Notes under the pieces: model-generated
What the model was told of the DNA's origin: nothing
What the model saw: the letters and a program-made list of their open reading frames with translations, nothing else
Database searches by the model: none
Program-made: the position numbers and the translations under genes
NCBI GenBank assembly: GCA_010909165.1
Contig: VJWM01000134.1
Coordinates: 661,812 to 725,811, forward strand
Direction: 5' to 3'
DNA length: 64,000 bases
DNA from: Anthoceros angustus
Lineage: Eukaryota; Streptophyta; Anthocerotopsida; Anthocerotales; Anthocerotaceae
Shown here: piece by piece, positions 59,238 through 64,000 of the stretch
Position numbering within the stretch: the stretch's first letter is position 1
Layout of the letters: each line of letters starts with the position of its first letter

Positions 59238-59370
59238 CCGCCACGTGTACCACGCGCTGGGCCGTGGATACTGATGCTCGACCGCAACACGGAGTGCCAT
59301 GCATAATGAAAAGTGAGCATGCTGTAATCCGCAAAGGCGCTATGCGCACTACTACAAAACATATGGTTTT

Positions 59371-59418
59371 TAACGCACCATATATCACGAAAGTTCTCTC
59401 GTGATATTGGTGTTATAA
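59371..59418. repeat. Inverted repeat / hairpin
   Basis: Perfect arms ATATCACGA (59382-59390) and TCGTGATAT (59399-59407) with an 8-base loop. Outer arms (TAACGCACCA / TGGTGTTAT) pair imperfectly. Confidence 0.7.
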
Positions 59419-59504
59419 AATAATAACGCATACTTGATTATAACGTGAATGGCTGTTGGACGCCACACTCCACCGTAAGCATAATAACGTGCCATGTCCC
59501 CGTG

Positions 59505-59780
59505 ATACATTTGCCCTTTGTGACCGGATAAATCTTGTTCACGCCTTTGTAACCGGATAAATTCCCTGCTCACCCAAGCAGTTGGTAGCGCCGCACCGTG
59601 TTGTACCCGATGTCCCCTTCTCGTGTGTAGCATGCGTGTTGCATGCAAAGTAGCCAAGTCACTGATCCGGAGGGCATGGCATGCCACATGGGCCAAGTAA
59701 ATAGCCGTTACCTGATCCGGAGGGCATGGCAATGTGCCATATGGGCCAAGTAGCCAGCCAAGTTATCAGATCCGGAGGCG
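59505..59780. repeat. Short direct repeats
   Basis: TTTGTAACCGGATAAAT and a one-base variant occur twice near 59517 and 59548. The box GATCCGGAGGGCATGGCA with following GGGCCAAGTA occurs twice, and a third GATCCGGAGG follows (about 59667-59780). Confidence 0.75.
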
Positions 59781-62700
59781 CCATGTCCCGGCTAGCACCA
59801 TAGGAACCGGGTTGAGGGCCACCAACTGGGCATGCTTAAGGGAACGAACTATGTACTGAGTTGTGGTTTGAACCCTGGTTTGCCCCTAGCCTAGCCCGCT
59901 TGATGTTCTATAACTTCTAAAAGGACAACTGGTAGCAAGGTCGACCGTTGGTCACCCCTTTTCGAGTACCGTTTATCTACCACCGCGACACATGAGTGTA
60001 CGAAGTATGAGGGGGTTACTTTTTGATGTGAACACAAATGTAGTCCCCAAGCTTGTCGTGACACCGTCATGTCCAGCAAGCCCAAAAGCCATCACTAGGC
60101 ATGTCAAACTCAAGTGCTGCTCCTCAAAACACAATCTCCAAAATTGCCTAATGCCTCATCGCTGTGCTACACATGTGTATTCGCCTTTGAAAAACCTACG
60201 ATCTCCATGCGCCGTAGCTGCGTGCACGCCCACTACCACAATGCCGTAATGTCCGAGGCTCAAAGATGAATGCATATGTCTTGCCAACCAGCGAACCTTC
60301 CGCTACCAATGCAAAGGGCGTCCTCACGATGGCATTGCAAGCTCCGAAAGCACCTGAATGCACATTTATTAGACATAAAATACAATAGCACACAAAGGCC
60401 CTGTGATGCGTTGTAAATGAAGGGCATGCGAAAAAGGGTGATGCCCCGATGCATATCAACCTCCATGGACACAATCTTGGGATTGACCGGCGATCTTGCG
60501 AGGCGCTCGATGGAATTCATGGAGTGGGACGAAGAGGGCCCTGTCCACTACAACCAGGCATTTTGGGATCACGGTGAATGAGGCGAACTCGCACAATTTT
60601 GGCCCCACTGTGAGCTCGAGGTCACTGGATCTCCCCAGCTCCAACTCAAGTAGGCTTCCTTCACCGCATGGTCTCCAACCACGTCCACCTGACCCGGATG
60701 CTTGGCCTTGGGTCACCTTCAAAGGTGGCTCAGGTCGACAATCATCACGAAACTTCCGTCGATGGAGTGGGACAAAAACATCTTGCTCACGGGTCCCGGC
60801 CTCAAGAACGATTGGGATGTTCAAGAGATGTGTGACGCCCCTCGGTCCTCTACCACATCGGCCACAAATATGCCCAATTCCTTGGCTCGGGTCCACCATG
60901 CCTTGCCCCAACCTCGATGCACATCCAACCCACCACTTCCGACATTGCTTGCACCGCGATGGAGCGCAATGGCGGGTCCCGCATCATCATTGCCGAGACG
61001 CTGATGATAGGCTTTCCATACTAAACATCCATTGGTACGAGTGTGACCCAACACATGACCCGCCTCAATGGTCCGTGATTACGCCCGGGTCAAGGATACA
61101 AGACGCCCTTGCGACACGGTGGATCACGTAATGTGACCGTATACATTTCCCGAGCACGCCACTCGCATTCACCCCATCGGACGCTGAACAGCAATGGATG
61201 ATATGCACACCAATACATGCTAGGTGGGATAGTTCAAGTCGACTAAGGGAAAAACTAAGATGTCGATTAGTGGGGTCCCAGTGCAACTGGGTAAATACAC
61301 ATAATTATAAATGGGTCAAAATATGTTTCTTTGTGGAATGGGATCATTAATTACCAGGACCGACTCCAATTGGACTCATATCACAACCTAAATTGCGTGC
61401 ACCGATCTGTTTGCAGACCACCATTCTGCTTCCTATGGCCTAGTAGCCACGGGGAATGCCGAGATGCACAAGGCGCCGCTGATGTCCGCTATTTCAATGG
61501 GTTTTCGAGGATGTGGCAACACCTTTCATGTTGCCATTTCATATTGGAGGGTTTGTGGCAAGGGTTTCCACAACAGGGTTTAATGACAAAATATATGTAG
61601 GGGTGCATTTTAACCTCCGCCCATACACGCCAACATAGCTCATGTTCACCATTAAAAACAAAACATGGCATCATACCACATGCAAACCCCTACCTAAACC
61701 GAGCTTGTCATGTCCATGGGCACATACGCACTAATGCTCTACGAACGAATCCGGGCGGTGCGGTCCTCACGCTATGGCGTGTGTAATGCCACCGTCCTTC
61801 ACACGCCCTATCCTGGCTCTTCGATGCCCAAGGCTTTCGATTGAAGTATGCCTTGAAATCCACAACCCCCATGGCCATTATCACCCCACACACTTCTTGT
61901 CCGCCTTTCAAACAACTCCAACTCCGCCTGCACAAGCTTATCGCGGTGCTTGCGTGAGCCATCAGGCGCCCGAGGAGAAAGTGCGAGAGGAGCCCGGCCT
62001 GGCCGATGAGGGCTGCTCATGCTTGGTCGTTCTCGTAATGTGTGGAGGTATCCGGGATGTTGGCCCCAATTACGTGAGCCATGGTCCTCCTGTTAATCGC
62101 AACCCCGACCCTACATTACAAGCCAAAACGAATTTAAGTTGTGTGGCGCAACAAGTGACAACAAAGTGGCAACAAGCAAACTCCCAAACTCGGACTCGGG
62201 CAGCAATTGGGAGCACAACGTCTTACCAGAAGACGCTCAAATTCCACACCTCACGAGCTGTGGGCCGAAATCGCGCCAAGAGAGACAGTGTGGCTTGGAA
62301 AAGAGGGGATCGATGCATCCTTCTTATGGGAAACGGGTTACCATTGGGATAGCGCCACGTGTCCGAGGAAAACGTGACAACGAAGTTCGCCTGCGTGCGC
62401 AAAGGCATGTGTTGGAGCGAAGGCATCGCGCATGCAAGAGGACGCACTCGAAAGTTGTCAGCGGTGTGATGAGTGGTCAAGGAAAATCACAAGGGTGGAT
62501 ATACCTAAACTAAGTAGTTCATACTGGATTATATAATCGCTGCTTTCGCGGCCTTGGTCAAGGAGGCACCCAAAGCAGTCAATACGATTGCCATCACCAC
62601 GGCCATGGCGGTGGCGATTTGTAGTCGGCATAGTTGATGGTGACTACGCCCCCGCCAAACGTGAAAGTACCACGCCCGAAGGCGTGTTGCAGTGCACCGG

Positions 62701-63690
62701 CTCTATGGCGGCCTTTTTCCATCTCACATATGCGAACACATTTTGCGCAATCGATCTGTGAGGAGGGAAAAGGATGGTGCAATGCTTGATGTCGATAGAA
62801 GTGCGGCCATGCACCCATGGTCGGACGGGCAAAACAACGGATAGGGAGGAACGCGATAGGGAAGAACGCGATAGCCTTAGCGACGGCAAACAAACTGGAT
62901 AGGGAGGAGCGCGATGAAACGCTGCCGCGAGATGTCGCAATGAAGGCGTGAAATGTGCGTGCCGTGGCGAATCGCGCCCATGACAGCGAGATGGCGTGTG
63001 GGGAATCGTGCAACCAAAGGTTCTAACCATGAATGTTCGACTTAGTCTCGGCGTGTTGTGTCTTTGCAGGGGACCGCAGGAGGCGTGTTGTGTCGGACGA
63101 TGAGCTGTGGAAGAGAAACCTAGCGAGCCGGTGGAAAGGGGGTTAAGGTGGCGGCGTCGGGATTGGGGTCAAAACATGGCCCTGATCGGGTTCCAGCAGA
63201 GGGATTTGCCATTTTGCGGGCGAGCCACTCATACAAATGGTGAGGCGGACAATGCAAGATGCGTCATGAGTGGCAGCCAGCACCACCAATTGTCATTCAT
63301 CGCCTCCACTTGGAGGGCTCAATTATGAGGCATCTCTCATTTGTGACTACTACCTCTTCTTGAGCAACACAACAATCATTTTTCTCTGGTTTGTGTGGTA
63401 TCTTGTAGGATTTTCGTCTAAGCGGCGACATGGCCCATGAGTGGGTGGAGATTGGAGGAGGGCTCCTATCATGGGTGGAGAATCAGCCGAGGAGGGTCGG
63501 GTGCACCTCGATGATTACACAACAAAATGATCGTCTAGTAGATAAAATTTTGAAGCTTATTTTTTGTATCCTTGAGAATTCTAGTAGTTAATAGAAAAAC
63601 AAAATATGAGATTATAATCATTTGCAAAGAGCTCCATATTTATAAAAGAAAAGATACTTAAACAAATAAACTAAAATACTAAATGATTGA
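59781..63690. other. No gene recognised
   Basis: Mixed sequence with overlapping short frames on both strands. A small GGATAGGGAGGAACGCGATA-like repeat lies at about 62840-62915. No domains or splice chain were found. Confidence 0.45.
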
Positions 63691-64000
63691 TCCTTTTTTA
63701 CTATCTACAACGTTTACTTCTTTGCTTGGTTTTAGAAAATCACACTCCTTCTTTAATATCAAGTACATGATTTGGGATATAGCACCTGTGGAATGGGGTT
63801 TTGCATCCGAAGGTGCAAAGAGGCCACATTTACCCTCTACGTCGTTATAGTCCTGAGATTCGATCCCAAGGGAATGGTTTTGTGTCAGTTGTTCCAAAAC
63901 TAGGACTCTAGCCCTACCACGATCGATCACTACCTCTCCATATCCGGCTACCATGCCCAAACCCACCGTGGAGGACTCAACCAACTGCAGTTGGCTGGTC
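63679..64000 (-). other. Open frame at window edge, unrecognised
   Basis: A - strand frame of about 100 codons (MVESSTVGLGMVAGYGEVVIDRG... ends VNVVDSKKGSII) stays open to the window edge. Composition is protein-like, with few repeats, in a locally AT-rich setting. No family is recognised; it may be the last exon or fragment of something continuing beyond 64000. Confidence 0.3.

Noticed and set aside
1-64000. tRNA or rRNA genes
   Set aside because: No A/B box pair or cloverleaf-like stretch and no conserved rRNA core were noticed by eye; a dedicated tRNA or rRNA covariance-model search would be decisive.

Overview
The window looks like nuclear DNA of a non-seed land plant or close streptophyte relative (a bryophyte- or lycophyte-like genome). 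The evidence is a plant-type Zn/Cd P1B-ATPase with a Cys-rich tail, a plant 20S proteasome alpha-4 (PAD1) gene, bHLH-MYC factors, mostly short GT-AG introns (about 70-160 bp), and plant Ty1/copia and Ty3/gypsy elements. The species cannot be named from sequence alone.

Layout. 1-1023: an unrecognised gene-like stretch ending in a tandem duplication. 1024-8888: a full-length Ty1/copia element on the + strand, with two 237-bp LTRs differing at two bases, a 5-bp target duplication (GCGTG) and broken reading frames. 9128-9814: an unrecognised ORF. 10774-15944: a 12-exon heavy-metal ATPase gene (HMA). 15453-18589: a roughly 1.57-kb tandem duplication holding the HMA 3' end and most of PAD1, leaving one 3'-truncated and one nearly complete PAD1 copy, each with different small indels. 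18775-23779: two bHLH genes on the + strand, the second with an N-terminal bHLH-MYC_N domain. 23780-28100: gene-poor, with a GC-rich low-complexity block. 28100-30965: two satellite families sharing a GGCCAAGGA box. 30966-35575: no recognisable gene. 35576-59237: a Ty3/gypsy array on the - strand arranged LTR-internal-LTR-internal-LTR, with unusually long LTRs (about 4.2-4.3 kb) that carry sense-strand ORF fragments. 59238-64000: no recognisable gene.

The island from 10.7 to 23.8 kb holds the host genes: metal export/sequestration, proteasome core and two transcription factors. No operon-like or pathway link between them is evident. Much of the rest is repeats. Repeat copies differ mainly by small indels in GC-rich spots, and many conserved frames are broken. 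This may be real decay or uncorrected consensus error, and it limits confidence in every ORF inside repeats.
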